From the NCBI GenBank assembly GCA_947652665.1, contig CANTDZ010000002.1:1-56966 (forward strand): 56,966 nt of DNA, written 5' to 3'. Position 1 is the first letter of the stretch. Every line of letters starts with the position of its first letter. Position numbers and translations under genes: made by a program. Under the pieces are notes generated by a model that was not told the DNA's origin, did not search any database, and saw only the letters and a program-made list of their open reading frames with translations. Shown here in pieces: positions 16,472 through 25,521 of this stretch. Source of the stretch: an uncultured Clostridia bacterium. Lineage in GTDB: Bacteria > Bacillota > Clostridia > Oscillospirales > Acutalibacteraceae.

Positions 16472-16509
16472 GGGGCCAGGTGAAAGATCGTACCTTTCAA
16501 ACCGGCCCC
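16472..16509 (+). promoter_or_regulatory. leader hairpin of the ABC-2 exporter operon
   Basis: Nested stem GGGGCC (16472-16477)/GGCCCC (16504-16509) enclosing TGAAAG (16481-16486)/CTTTCA (16494-16499). It ends just before the Shine-Dalgarno AGAAAGGAG. A role in translational or transcript control is inferred. Confidence 0.6.
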
Positions 16510-16532
16510 GCATCAAGAAAGGAGTGTTTTCC

Positions 16533-17321
16533 ATGATCGAAGTGTCCCATTTGCGCAAGACCTTCCGGGTCGCCCGCCGGGACGAGGGTTTTGGCAACGC
16601 GGTCAAGGCCCTGTTCCACCGGGAGTATGAAGAAATCCATGCTCTCAACGACATTTCCTTTTCCATCGGCGAAGGGGAGATGGTGGGCTACATAGGCCCC
16701 AACGGCGCCGGCAAAAGCAGCACGATTAAGGTGCTCAGCGGCGTGCTCACCCCCGACGGCGGTGAGTGCCGGGTGGACGGCCGGGTGCCCTGGAAGCAGC
16801 GGGTCAAGCACGTGGCGCAGATTGGCGTGGTGTTCGGGCAGCGTTCGCAGCTTTGGTGGGACGTGCCCGTGGTCGATTCCTTCGAGCTGCTCCGGGATAT
16901 CTACAAGATTCCCGAGGCCACGTACCGCAAAAACGTCCGCGACCTGACCGAGCTTTTAGACCTGCGGGAGCTTCTGCGCACGCCCACCCGCCAGCTGTCC
17001 TTGGGCCAGCGGATGCGCTGTGAGATTGCGGCGTCCCTTCTGCACAGCCCCAAGATTTTGTTTTTGGACGAGCCCACGATCGGCTTAGATGCCGTGTCGA
17101 AGCTGGCCGTGCGCGACTTTGTCAAGCGCCTGAACCAAGAGCACAAAACCACCGTCATCCTGACCACCCACGATATGCAGGACATCGAAGCCCTGGCCAG
17201 CCGGGTCATTTTGATCGGCAAGGGGAAGATCCTCCTGGACGGCACCCTGGATGACATCCGCAAGGGCAATGAGCAGATTGACGAGACCATCGCCCACCTG
17301 TACAAGCAGTACGACATTTGA
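16533..17321 (+). CDS. ABC-2 type exporter, ATP-binding protein
   Basis: A 262-residue ATPase subunit: Walker A GPNGAGKSST (about residues 54-63), signature LSLGQRMRCEIAASLL, Walker B ILFLDEPTIGLD and switch His in LTTHDMQDIE. The insert EGFGNAVKALFHREYEEIHAL before Walker A is typical of the subgroup working with the two-gene permeases that follow. It energises export of an unknown, probably hydrophobic, substrate. ATG 16533 follows AAGAAAGGAG. Confidence 0.93.
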   Translation: MIEVSHLRKTFRVARRDEGFGNAVKALFHREYEEIHALNDISFSIGEGEMVGYIGPNGAGKSSTIKVLSGVLTPDGGECRVDGRVPWKQRVKHVAQIGVVFGQRSQLWWDVPVVDSFELLRDIYKIPEATYRKNVRDLTELLDLRELLRTPTRQLSLGQRMRCEIAASLLHSPKILFLDEPTIGLDAVSKLAVRDFVKRLNQEHKTTVILTTHDMQDIEALASRVILIGKGKILLDGTLDDIRKGNEQIDETIAHLYKQYDI

Positions 17322-17331
17322 GGGCACGCGT

Positions 17332-18138
17332 ATGAAAAAATATCTCTCTTTTTTCCGGCTCCGCTTTGTCATGAACCTGCAATACCGGGTGGCGGCGCTG
17401 GCGGGGGTCGTGTGCCAATTTTTCTGGGGGGGCATGGCCATTTTGGCCTTTTACGCCTTTTATCAGACCGACCCGGCTTCTTTCCCCATGGATTTTCAGG
17501 CCACCGCCAGCTATATCTGGCTGCAGCAGGGTCTTCTGGCCATGCTGTCCCTGATCGGCGGGACGGACGGCCAGGTGTTTGAAGCCATCCAAAGCGGCAA
17601 CGTAGTGTACGAGCTGTGCCGTCCGGTCAGCCTGTACGCCATGTGGTTTTCCAACAACGTGGCTTCCCGCATAGCGCGGGCCCTGTTGCGGTTTATCCCC
17701 GTGGTGATCGTGTCCTCCTGCCTGCCCGCGCCCTTTGGGCTGATGGCCCCGCCGGATGCGGGGACGTTTTTCCTGTTCCTCTTGTCCTTGGCGCTGGCGC
17801 TTTTGGTGACGGCGGCGTTCAGCCTGGTGGTTTATAACGTCACCTTTTTCACCATTTCCGACCGGGGAGTGCGGCTGATCTCCACCTCCCTCAGCGACTT
17901 CCTCATGGGCGGCATCGTGCCCCTGCCCTTTTTCCCTGAGGGCTTCCGGCAGTTCGCGGAGCTCTTGCCTTTTTCCTGCATGGAGAACGTGCCCCTGCGG
18001 GTTTACAGCGGCGACCTGTCCGGCGCGCCCATGGTACGGGCCATTCTGCTGCAGGTGATGTGGCTGTTCCTTTTAGTCCTCATCGGCAAGGCCTTGGAGC
18101 ACAAGGCCCTCAAACGCGTGGTAGTACAGGGAGGTTAA
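17332..18138 (+). CDS. ABC-2 family permease subunit 1
   Basis: A 268-residue membrane protein with about six spans, resembling the DUF990/ABC2_membrane_6 permeases always paired with the preceding type of ATPase. Segments such as GLMAPPDAGTFFLFLLSLALALLVTAAFSLVVYNV and the amphipathic ending LPLPFFPEGFRQFAELLPFSCMENVPLRVYSG are characteristic. ATG 17332 lies 10 nt after the ATPase stop; the second permease begins 4 nt after this one. The substrate is unknown; related systems export drugs or viologens. Confidence 0.85.
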   Translation: MKKYLSFFRLRFVMNLQYRVAALAGVVCQFFWGGMAILAFYAFYQTDPASFPMDFQATASYIWLQQGLLAMLSLIGGTDGQVFEAIQSGNVVYELCRPVSLYAMWFSNNVASRIARALLRFIPVVIVSSCLPAPFGLMAPPDAGTFFLFLLSLALALLVTAAFSLVVYNVTFFTISDRGVRLISTSLSDFLMGGIVPLPFFPEGFRQFAELLPFSCMENVPLRVYSGDLSGAPMVRAILLQVMWLFLLVLIGKALEHKALKRVVVQGG

Positions 18139-18142
18139 CATT

Positions 18143-18922
18143 ATGCTGAAACTTTACGGAAAATATTTTTCCATCCACTTAAAGAGCACGATGCAGTATA
18201 AAGCGTCGTTTTTCATCACGCTCATCGGCAATTTCCTGACCTCCTTCAGCGTGTTCCTGGGCATGGCGTTCATGTTCCAGCGGTTCCACCGGGTGAAGGA
18301 CTTCGAGTTCAGCGAGGTCGTCCTCTGCTACGGAATTATGCTGCTGGGCTTCCAGATCGGCCAGATGTTCGCCTCGGGCTTCAAGGTCTTCGACCGCATG
18401 ATCGCAAACGGCGAGTTTGACCGCATCCTGACCCGCCCCCGCAATGAAATCTTCCAGGTCTTAGCCAGCCGCGTGGACTTCGTGCGCCTGGGCGGCCTGC
18501 TGCAGGGCCTGGTGATGTTCGTCTACGGCATCGCGCAAGCTGGGGTGGAGTGGACGCCCCTGCGCATCCTGACCGTCATTTTCATGCTCATCGGCGGCAG
18601 CGTGGTGTTCTCGGCCATTTTCCTGTTAGACGGCGCTTTCGCCTTCTTCACCTTGGAGGGCCTGGAGTTCATGAACGTGTTCAGCTACGGCGCGTCCGAG
18701 CACGGCAAGTACCCCTTGAGCATCTACGGCAAAGAAATGCTGACCTTCTGCACCTTCGTGGTGCCTTACGCGCTGTTTCAGTATTACCCGCTGCTGTTCC
18801 TGCTGGGGCGCAGCGACCGTTTGCTGTATGTGTTCCTGCCGCTGATTTCCTGCTGGTTCGTGATCCCCTGCTGGCTGGTGTGGCGGCTGGGGGTGCGCCG
18901 GTACAAATCCACGGGCTCCTGA
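18143..18922 (+). CDS. ABC-2 family permease subunit 2
   Basis: A 259-residue partner permease of the same family, with six predicted spans and the typical central segment FDRMIANGEFDRILTRPRNEIFQVLASR, which matches the coupling region of these half-transporters. It starts behind GGGAGG at ATG 18143. A heterodimer with subunit 1 on one ATPase dimer is the expected complex. The terminator at 18928 ends the operon. Confidence 0.85.
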   Translation: MLKLYGKYFSIHLKSTMQYKASFFITLIGNFLTSFSVFLGMAFMFQRFHRVKDFEFSEVVLCYGIMLLGFQIGQMFASGFKVFDRMIANGEFDRILTRPRNEIFQVLASRVDFVRLGGLLQGLVMFVYGIAQAGVEWTPLRILTVIFMLIGGSVVFSAIFLLDGAFAFFTLEGLEFMNVFSYGASEHGKYPLSIYGKEMLTFCTFVVPYALFQYYPLLFLLGRSDRLLYVFLPLISCWFVIPCWLVWRLGVRRYKSTGS

Positions 18923-18927
18923 CAGAA

Positions 18928-18958
18928 AAATCCCTCGGTTTTTACCGAGGGATTTTTT
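18928..18958. terminator. bidirectional terminator between the ABC-2 operon and mntP
   Basis: AAATCCCTCGGT (18928-18939)/ACCGAGGGATTT (18944-18955), A- and T-flanked. It overlaps the stop codon of the converging mntP gene by two bases. Confidence 0.9.
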
Positions 18959-19514
18959 ACTGCATCAAATGTTCAATCAAGATTTTCGTCCCCAGCAGCA
19001 CCAAGATGCAGCCTCCCAAAAGTTCGGCCCGGCTCTTGTACTTGCTGCCGAAAATGCTGCCGACTTTCACTCCGGCGGCGGAAAGGCAGAAGGTGGTCAC
19101 GCCGATAAACAGCACGGCGGGGACGATATCCACGTTCAAAAAGGCGAAGCTTACGCCTACCGCCAAGGCGTCGATGCTGGTGGCCAAAGCCAGAAGCAGC
19201 ATGGCCTTGGGGGCCAGGGACGCGTCGGCAGGCTCGTCGTCCTTCGAGAGCGCTTCTTTTATCATGCTGCCGCCGATGGCTGCCAGCAAAAGGAACGCCA
19301 GCCAGTGGTCGACCGCCTGTATAGCCTCCGAAAACTGCACGCCCACCGCAAAGCCAACCAGCGGCATCAGCGCCTGAAACCCGCCGAACCAGGCTCCCAC
19401 GACCACCATGCTTTTCGGTTTTGATTCCCGCATGGCCAGCCCCTTGCAGACGGCTACGGCAAAGGCATCCATTGAGAGCCCTACCGCCAAGATGAACAAT
19501 TCTACGATTCCCAT
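18957..19514 (-). CDS. mntP: manganese efflux pump MntP
   Basis: A 185-residue, six-span membrane protein of the MntP (DUF204/YebN) family that exports Mn(II). The two homologous halves are visible, with the conserved acidic residues in GLSMDAFAVAVCKGL and in LATSIDALAVGVSFAFL. ATG 19514 follows GGAGGAAG at 8 nt; the GTG three codons upstream overlaps that site. A promoter (19550-19578) leaves only about 30 nt of leader, so there is no room for the yybP-ykoY manganese riboswitch that often controls this gene. Confidence 0.93.
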   Translation of the reverse strand: MGIVELFILAVGLSMDAFAVAVCKGLAMRESKPKSMVVVGAWFGGFQALMPLVGFAVGVQFSEAIQAVDHWLAFLLLAAIGGSMIKEALSKDDEPADASLAPKAMLLLALATSIDALAVGVSFAFLNVDIVPAVLFIGVTTFCLSAAGVKVGSIFGSKYKSRAELLGGCILVLLGTKILIEHLMQ

Positions 19515-19549
19515 TTTGTGCACTTCCTCCCTGTAATCCAGTATATTCC

Positions 19550-19578
19550 AGTGTAACAGGGATTTATGTCTACGTCAA
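19550..19578 (-). promoter_or_regulatory. promoter of mntP
   Basis: Minus strand TTGACG, 17-nt spacer, TACACT, between the glgP stop and mntP. Confidence 0.65.
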
Positions 19579-19586
19579 GGACAAAT

Positions 19587-21851
19587 TTACAGGTGCCAAA
19601 TGTCCTCGTTGTACTGGGCGATGGAGCGGTCGGAGGAGAAGAACCCGGCCTTTGCGATGTTCGTGAGCATCATCTTTGCCCAAGCGTCGCGGTCCTCATA
19701 CTGGGTAAGGAGCAGCTCTTTGGCCGCGATATACTCTTTCACGTCCAGCAGCGCCATGAACCAATCCTTGCGGGTCATGTCCTTGTACAGGCGTCCCAAG
19801 TTTTCCGGGTCGCCCAGGCGCATGACGGTGGGGCTGATAATGAAGTCCAGCAGGTCGGTGATCTCGGGGTCAGCGGGATAGTAATCCTTGGTGGTATACC
19901 GCCCGGGGCCTTCCTCGTACAGCTTGATGACTTCCTCGCTGCTCTTGCCGAAGATGCAGATATTCTCCTTGCCTACCAGCTCGCTGATTTCCACATTGGC
20001 GCCGTCCATGGTGCCCAGGGTTACCGCGCCGTTGAGCATGAACTTCATGTTGCCCGTGCCGCTGGCTTCCTTGGAGGCCAGGGAGATCTGCTCGGAAATG
20101 TCGCAGGCGGGGATGAGCTTCTCGGCCCAAGTCACGTTGTAGTTTTCCACCATCACGACCTTCAGCCAGGGGCTCACTTCGGGGTCGTGGGCGATCAGGT
20201 CCTGGAGGGTCAAAATCAAGTGGATGATATCCTTGGCGATGATATACGCCGGCGCGGCCTTGGCCCCGAACACCAGGGTAATCGGCCTCTTGGGCGTAAA
20301 GCCAGCCTTGATTTTCTTATACTTCCAGATGATATACAGAGCGTTCATCTGCTGACGCTTGTACTCGTGCAGGCGCTTGATCTGGATGTCGAACACCGAA
20401 TCCGGGTCGACCTCCACGCCGCTCTTTTCCTGCAAGACCCGTGCCAGCTCCTTCTTGTTTTCCTGCTTGATATCCAGGAGCTTCTTCAGCACTTCCCCGT
20501 CGTCCTTGAACTCCAGCAGCTTCTCCAGCTGGTTGGCGTCCTTTTTCCAGCCGCTGCCAATTTTCTCGGTGAGGAAATCGGAGAGCAGGGGGTTGCAGTG
20601 CATGAGCCACCGGCGGAAGGTCACGCCGTTTGTCTTGTTGTTGAACTTCTCAGGGTACACGTCGGCAAAGTGCTTGAGCTCGGAGCCGCGCAGAATCTCG
20701 GTGTGCAAAGCCGCCACGCCGTTGACAGAGAACCCGTAATGGATATCCATGTTGGCCATGTGCACCAGGCCGTGGTTGTCGATGATCCACAGCTTTTCGT
20801 CGTGGGGGAAGCGCTCGCGCACCCGCCTGTCCAGCTCGCGGATGATGGGCACCAGTCCGGGCACGGCTTCCTCCAGGTAGTCCATGGGCCACTTCTCCAG
20901 GGCTTCGGCCAGGATGGTGTGGTTGGTGTAGGCGCAGGTCTGGGACACGATGGAGATAGCCTCGTCCATGTGGATGCCGTCTTTCTGCATGAGGCGGATG
21001 AGCTCGGGGATGATCATGGAGGGGTGGGTGTCGTTGATCTGGATGACGGCGTGCTTATGCAGGTCGCGCATAGCGTAGCCCTTCTGGGAGAGCTCCTTCA
21101 AAATGAGCTGCGCCCCCGCGCTCACCATAAAGTACTGCTGGTATACACGCAGCAGACGCCCGGCCCGGTCGCTGTCGTCGGGGTACAGGAACAGCGTCAG
21201 GTTGCGGGAGATATCGTGCTTATCAAAGTTGATGTCGTTCGTGACGATGGATTCGTCGGCGGTCTCCATGTCAAACAGGTGCAGGCAGTTGACGCCGTTT
21301 TCATACCCGGCCACCTGGATGTCATACATGACCGCCTGCAGCTCGCCCTGGGGGAACGGCACCCAGAAGCGGGTATCGGTCTTCCTCGCCCAGCAGGTGG
21401 GGGAGAGCCAGTACTCCGGCTTTTCCCACTGCTTGTGGTCCCAGAATTCCTGGCGGAACAGGCCGAAGTGATAGAGGAGCCCCACGCCGTCGGCCGGCAG
21501 GCCCAGAGTGGCGGCGGAGTCCAGATAGCAGGCGGCCAAGCGGCCCAAACCGCCGTTGCCCAAGGCGGGTTCGGCCTCCAGCTCCTCGATGGCGGCCAGG
21601 CTCTTGCCGGCGGCGGCCAGGGTCTTGCGGACTTCGTCGTACAGCCCCAGGTTGATCAGGTTGTTGGAGAGCAGCTTACCCATCAAAAATTCAGCGGAAA
21701 CGTAGTAAAGCTTGCGGTCGCCATGGATGCGCTGGGTAGCGGCCAGGCGTTCCTGCACCATGGCGGTTAAAGCGTAATAGATTTCCTCATCCCCCGCCTG
21801 GTACAAGGGCTTGTTTCCGATGCGGTTTTCCAGTTCAATCTGTATGCTCAT
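19587..21851 (-). CDS. glgP: glycogen/maltodextrin phosphorylase
   Basis: A 754-residue glycosyltransferase family 35 phosphorylase that releases glucose-1-phosphate from alpha-1,4-glucans. The pyridoxal-phosphate site is clear: [20 protein letters not shown] followed by DGANVEI. Other conserved parts are [18 protein letters not shown] and QINDTHPSM. It is slightly shorter than the E. coli enzymes (about 800 residues). The start codon overlaps the malQ stop (ATGA), so the two are translationally coupled, giving a complete maltodextrin breakdown pair. Confidence 0.97.
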   Translation of the reverse strand: MSIQIELENRIGNKPLYQAGDEEIYYALTAMVQERLAATQRIHGDRKLYYVSAEFLMGKLLSNNLINLGLYDEVRKTLAAAGKSLAAIEELEAEPALGNGGLGRLAACYLDSAATLGLPADGVGLLYHFGLFRQEFWDHKQWEKPEYWLSPTCWARKTDTRFWVPFPQGELQAVMYDIQVAGYENGVNCLHLFDMETADESIVTNDINFDKHDISRNLTLFLYPDDSDRAGRLLRVYQQYFMVSAGAQLILKELSQKGYAMRDLHKHAVIQINDTHPSMIIPELIRLMQKDGIHMDEAISIVSQTCAYTNHTILAEALEKWPMDYLEEAVPGLVPIIRELDRRVRERFPHDEKLWIIDNHGLVHMANMDIHYGFSVNGVAALHTEILRGSELKHFADVYPEKFNNKTNGVTFRRWLMHCNPLLSDFLTEKIGSGWKKDANQLEKLLEFKDDGEVLKKLLDIKQENKKELARVLQEKSGVEVDPDSVFDIQIKRLHEYKRQQMNALYIIWKYKKIKAGFTPKRPITLVFGAKAAPAYIIAKDIIHLILTLQDLIAHDPEVSPWLKVVMVENYNVTWAEKLIPACDISEQISLASKEASGTGNMKFMLNGAVTLGTMDGANVEISELVGKENICIFGKSSEEVIKLYEEGPGRYTTKDYYPADPEITDLLDFIISPTVMRLGDPENLGRLYKDMTRKDWFMALLDVKEYIAAKELLLTQYEDRDAWAKMMLTNIAKAGFFSSDRSIAQYNEDIWHL

Positions 21852-23428
21852 TGTGAATCAGCTTCCTTTCCTTCCCCTTTTTTGGCTTTTTTCTTGGACT
21901 TCGGTTTTTTCTCAGGAGCCTTGGGTAGATCCCGGGCCCGGCCGGAAAGGTCGGTCATACGGGCAATCTTCTGGGCCAGCTCCTTGGTGCAGGCGCCCTT
22001 CTTCATGCGCCAGCTCCAGTTGTCCGAATTCACCGTGGAGGGGGTATTGATACGGGCGGCCGCGCCCAAATCGAGATAGTCGGCCATGGGGATAACGGCC
22101 AGGTCGGCCACGCTGTTGAGGGCCGTGCGGATGAACCCGTAGGTGCCGTCGGTGTCGTCCTTCAGGCCCATGTAATCCAGGGCCAGGGCCACGTCGTCCG
22201 GGGACGCAGTGGTAAACCAGCTGCGGGTGGAGTCGTTGTCGTGGGTGCCGGTGTAGACCACGCAGTGGTTCTGGTAGTTGTGGGGCATATAGTCGCTCTC
22301 CTCCCGGGAGTCAAAAGCGAACTGCAAGACCTTCATGCCCGGGAACCCGCTGCGCTTCAAAAGCCGCTTGACCGCCGGGGTCAGGTAACCCAAATCCTCC
22401 GCGATAATAGCCGCGCCGGGCACCGCCTGGTTGATGGCATCCACAAACTTCATGCCCGGACCCTTGCGCCAGCGGCCGTTTCGGGCGGTCTCGTCACCGT
22501 AGGGGATGGCGTAGTAGCTTTCCAGACCCCTAAAGTGGTCGATGCGCAGGACGTCAAACATGGTCAGGTTGGCCTTGACGCGCTGAACCCACCAGGCAAA
22601 GCCGTCCTTCTCCATGTCGTCCCAGCGGTAGAGGGGGTTGCCCCACAGCTGGCCGTCGGCGGAGAAAGCATCGGGCGGACAGCCGGCCACTTCGGTGGGA
22701 GTGTTGTTCTCGTCTAGCTGGAACAAATAGGGGTGGGCCCACACATCCGAGCTGTCGCCGGAAACGTAAATGGGGGCGTCGCCTATAATGAGTATGCCTT
22801 TTTTATTGGCATATTTCTTGACCGCTTTCCACTGCTCAAAGAAAAGGTACTGGGTGAACACGTGGTAGTCGATTTCCTTCGCGCACTTTTTCGTCCACTC
22901 CTTGAGGGCGGCGGGGCGGCGCAGCTTGATGTCGTCCTCCCACTCGTACCAGGGGCGGCCGCCGTGACGGATCTTGAGCGCCATGAACAGGGCGTAATCC
23001 TCCACCCAGTCGGCGTTTTTCTTGCGGAACCGTGCCAGAGCCTTGGGCTTGTCGAAGTTCTCGAAAGCCTTCTGCAGCACCAAAGAGCGCTCTTTCTGCA
23101 CAGCCTCGTAGTCGGCCTTCTCGGGGTCAGAGCCCCAGTCCGCACGCTTGCAGCGCTTTTCCTTCAAGAGGCCGTCCTCGCACAGGAGCTCCAGGTCGAT
23201 GTAAAGGGGCTCGCCTGCAAAAGCCGAGTAGCTCTGGTAAGGGCTGTTGCCGTAGCTGATGGGCCCCAGCGGCAGCACCTGCCAGAAGCGCTGGTGGGAC
23301 GCCGCCAGGAAATCGATCCATTCCCGCGCGGCCTTGCCGAAGCTGCCGATGCCATATTTGGACGGCAGGCTGCTTACCGGCAGGAGGATACCAGCGCTGC
23401 GGGTCATCCAAGTTGATTGATTCGCCAT
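21848..23428 (-). CDS. malQ: 4-alpha-glucanotransferase (amylomaltase)
   Basis: A 526-residue GH77 enzyme that transfers maltosyl units between alpha-1,4-glucans, supplying longer chains to the phosphorylase. Diagnostic segments are [39 protein letters not shown] (catalytic Asp region), [11 protein letters not shown] (Glu) and [14 protein letters not shown]. The C-terminus carries a Lys-rich tail ([21 protein letters not shown]) beyond the normal end, which is unusual. It is first in the malQ-glgP operon, behind the promoter at 23484-23513. Confidence 0.96.
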   Translation of the reverse strand: MANQSTWMTRSAGILLPVSSLPSKYGIGSFGKAAREWIDFLAASHQRFWQVLPLGPISYGNSPYQSYSAFAGEPLYIDLELLCEDGLLKEKRCKRADWGSDPEKADYEAVQKERSLVLQKAFENFDKPKALARFRKKNADWVEDYALFMALKIRHGGRPWYEWEDDIKLRRPAALKEWTKKCAKEIDYHVFTQYLFFEQWKAVKKYANKKGILIIGDAPIYVSGDSSDVWAHPYLFQLDENNTPTEVAGCPPDAFSADGQLWGNPLYRWDDMEKDGFAWWVQRVKANLTMFDVLRIDHFRGLESYYAIPYGDETARNGRWRKGPGMKFVDAINQAVPGAAIIAEDLGYLTPAVKRLLKRSGFPGMKVLQFAFDSREESDYMPHNYQNHCVVYTGTHDNDSTRSWFTTASPDDVALALDYMGLKDDTDGTYGFIRTALNSVADLAVIPMADYLDLGAAARINTPSTVNSDNWSWRMKKGACTKELAQKIARMTDLSGRARDLPKAPEKKPKSKKKAKKGEGKEADSQ

Positions 23429-23483
23429 AGGTTTTTGACCTTCTTTCCGTGAATCTCATGGGTAAAGAGAAATAATATAATAT

Positions 23484-23513
23484 AGTATAACACAGAGAAC
23501 CCCGTATGTGCAA
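23484..23513 (-). promoter_or_regulatory. promoter of malQ-glgP
   Basis: Minus strand TTGCAC, 18-nt spacer, TATACT, in an AT-rich gap upstream of malQ. Confidence 0.6.
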
Positions 23514-23576
23514 GGAAAATATGGAAAAAATACCCATAAAGCATCCACACATACCGAAGAAGGTTTATAGGTTTTG

Positions 23577-24506
23577 TCAAGCCGTGGCGTACCGTGCCGT
23601 CCGCGCCGACCCGGAACGCACGATCTGCCCATTTTTTACCAGCTCCCCTAAGGCGGCCTCGACGGTGGTGGGGCTCACATCGGGCAGCAATCTGCATATT
23701 TCGCTTTTGGAGATGGGCACCGGGCTCCCCGCCACAATAGCTTCCACGCGGGATTTTTTGGTCATTTTCCGCCCGGGCAGCAGGGTAAAGGCCTTTTCCG
23801 CCTGACAGCCGCACAGGTAGAGGAGGGTCAGGAAGCACTCGATAAAAGGCCAGTAATCCCCGCTGATCTGCACATGATTTAAGGAATCTGCATAGAAAAC
23901 GCGGTAGCGGTCCACCTGTTCCTCCCAAGAGACCGACAGCGCAGCCCCCGCCTTTTGCAGTAGCAGCCGGGCGAGCAGATAAGCCATCCGCTGCCCTCCG
24001 GGCTCGAAGGGGGACAGGCAGATGAAGTCCGCCAGCAGGCAGGGGGCGGCCAGCAGCATGGGTACGGAATCTTCTGCATATATCCTCTGCACCGCCTGCT
24101 CCCAAGGCTCCAGGTCGGCCCCTTCCCGGAGCATCCCTGCCTGTTCGGGCTGCGTGTGCAGAAGCGCTATCTTGTGCAGGCGCAGCAGGTCGCGGCAGCA
24201 GGGCTCCAGGGCGGGATGGCCCATCTGCACTTCAAAGAGGGCATCGCGGTAGTCGGCCATGGATTTTTCCACTTCGTTTATGGGCGGCGAATTCCGCGCA
24301 CAGACCTCCGCAGCACGGCTCTCCATGTTCCGGGCCCCGCAGGCTGCTTGGAGGGAACGCACCCGTCCTGTCCGCTCCAAGGAGCTATAGATGCCGGGAT
24401 AAGACCGTTTGCAGGCCAGGAGGCGGTCCTGCAGCTGGCTGATTTCCCGGAGCAGCCGCGCAATGCCTTCAGGGGGAGGGGCATGGAGGAAGGAATAGTC
24501 AAACAT
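23577..24506 (-). CDS. Fic-like protein with a degenerate active site and C-terminal winged helix
   Basis: A 309-residue protein arranged like Fic/DOC proteins: N-terminal helical part with INEVEKSMADYRDALFEV, then LLADFICLSPFEPGGQRMAYLLARLLLQ (about residues 167-194) where the Fic motif H-P-F-x-(D/E)-G-N-G-R should be. The catalytic His is Ser and GNGR is replaced by PGGQR, so AMPylation looks lost. The C-terminus (KSEICRLLPDVSPTTVEAALGELVKNGQIV) is a winged helix, suggesting DNA binding. ATG 24506 is used because the promoter at 24549-24577 lies inside the longer reading. Function unknown; it may be a regulator. Confidence 0.7.
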   Translation of the reverse strand: MFDYSFLHAPPPEGIARLLREISQLQDRLLACKRSYPGIYSSLERTGRVRSLQAACGARNMESRAAEVCARNSPPINEVEKSMADYRDALFEVQMGHPALEPCCRDLLRLHKIALLHTQPEQAGMLREGADLEPWEQAVQRIYAEDSVPMLLAAPCLLADFICLSPFEPGGQRMAYLLARLLLQKAGAALSVSWEEQVDRYRVFYADSLNHVQISGDYWPFIECFLTLLYLCGCQAEKAFTLLPGRKMTKKSRVEAIVAGSPVPISKSEICRLLPDVSPTTVEAALGELVKNGQIVRSGSARTARYATA

Positions 24507-24548
24507 ATGCCGATCATCTGCCTTTCTGGAAATTGAACCACTATATAT

Positions 24549-24577
24549 AGTATAACGCGCAGAGAAGCAGAAAGCAA
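24549..24577 (-). promoter_or_regulatory. promoter of the Fic-like gene
   Basis: Minus strand TTGCTT, 17-nt spacer, TATACT. Confidence 0.65.
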
Positions 24578-24606
24578 GCGCTATGTGCATATATTTTTAT
24601 ATGCAG

Positions 24607-24638
24607 AAAAGCGGCGCAGGAACTCCCACGCCGCTTTT
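24607..24638. terminator. terminator after the tandem esterases
   Basis: AAAAGCGGCG (24607-24616)/CGCCGCTTTT (24629-24638), a perfect 10-bp stem. It lies 16 nt beyond the esterase stop on the minus strand. Confidence 0.85.
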
Positions 24639-24654
24639 ATATGCAGATAATTCA

Positions 24655-25509
24655 CTAGAATGGATTGCCCTGCCCGTCCTCGTCCAGGCCGAAGAAGGTC
24701 AGCGCTTTTTGGATGAACAGGTCCCAAAAGCGCCACTCGTGCTTGTAGCCGGGGCACTCTTCAAAGGTGGCGGGAAGTCCAATCTCTTCCGCATAGGCTT
24801 TAAATTCGCAGTAACGCTTCCAAATGAGCGTGTCTTCGGTGCCGCAGCAGAAATAGAGCTTGGGCAACTGGCCGGATTTCATCAGCTCCGGCAGCTTTTC
24901 CCACACATTAACCACCGAGTCCTTATAAGCGTCCAGCCCGCCAAAGGCCGCGATCACGTTCTGGGTGCGGCGGTTGAAGCTGGCCATGTCGGCGGCCCCG
25001 GCCTTGCCGTCGTACTTGGGCTCCTGCATCAGGCGGATGTTGGAGGGCGCATTGGAGAGGCTGGCGGCCCCGGCGAACTTTTCCGGGTGCCCGATGGCGT
25101 ACTGCATGGCTCCGCTGCCGCCCATGGACAGGCCAGCGATAAAGTTGTCCTCCCGCTTGTCAGAAGCGGGGAACCAGTTGTGCACCAGGGGCATGAGCTC
25201 CTCAAAGAGGTAGTCCCAAGCGTTATAGCCTGTGCAGAAGTTAGGCCAGTTGACATAATTGGAATTGTTCGCGCTGGGCATCACCACGATGAGGTCCTTC
25301 TCGCAGGCATATACCTCGATGTTGCTTTTGCGAATCCAGTCGGTGTAATCGCCAAAGGTGCCATGCAGCAGCCACAGAACCTTATATTTTTTGCCGTTCC
25401 CGTAAAACTGGGCCGGGGTGTTTTCCCGAGGCTTGTCCGGCAGGATGATGTTCACATCCGTGTTGGTTGCCAAAAATTCGCTTTCAAAATTTAAGTGTAC
25501 CAGTGCCAT
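24655..25509 (-). CDS. esterase D/feruloyl-esterase-like hydrolase, copy 2
   Basis: A 284-residue alpha/beta hydrolase of the putative esterase family (CE1/S-formylglutathione-hydrolase-like). LLHGTFGDYTDWIRKS forms the oxyanion region, the nucleophile elbow is GLSMGGSG (Ser about residue 126), an acid lies in CGTEDTLIW, and the His in GYKHEWRFWD. No signal peptide is visible, so it acts in the cytoplasm, possibly on acetylated or feruloylated oligosaccharides after uptake. It begins 12 nt after its tandem paralogue. Confidence 0.88.
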   Translation of the reverse strand: MALVHLNFESEFLATNTDVNIILPDKPRENTPAQFYGNGKKYKVLWLLHGTFGDYTDWIRKSNIEVYACEKDLIVVMPSANNSNYVNWPNFCTGYNAWDYLFEELMPLVHNWFPASDKREDNFIAGLSMGGSGAMQYAIGHPEKFAGAASLSNAPSNIRLMQEPKYDGKAGAADMASFNRRTQNVIAAFGGLDAYKDSVVNVWEKLPELMKSGQLPKLYFCCGTEDTLIWKRYCEFKAYAEEIGLPATFEECPGYKHEWRFWDLFIQKALTFFGLDEDGQGNPF

Positions 25510-25521
25510 TTTTTATCCTCC

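Noticed and set aside
19515..19586. Manganese (yybP-ykoY) riboswitch before mntP
   Set aside because: The leader between the promoter and the start is about 30 nt, far too short.
19566..21770. A 734-codon open frame on the plus strand opposite glgP
   Set aside because: It is an antisense shadow of a GC-rich gene; the minus-strand frame has the phosphorylase PLP motif, and the plus-strand product is a His/Val/Leu-rich sequence with no family features.
24583..25494. A 303-codon plus-strand frame opposite the second esterase
   Set aside because: The minus-strand frame has a complete Ser-His-Asp hydrolase; the plus frame is its complement.
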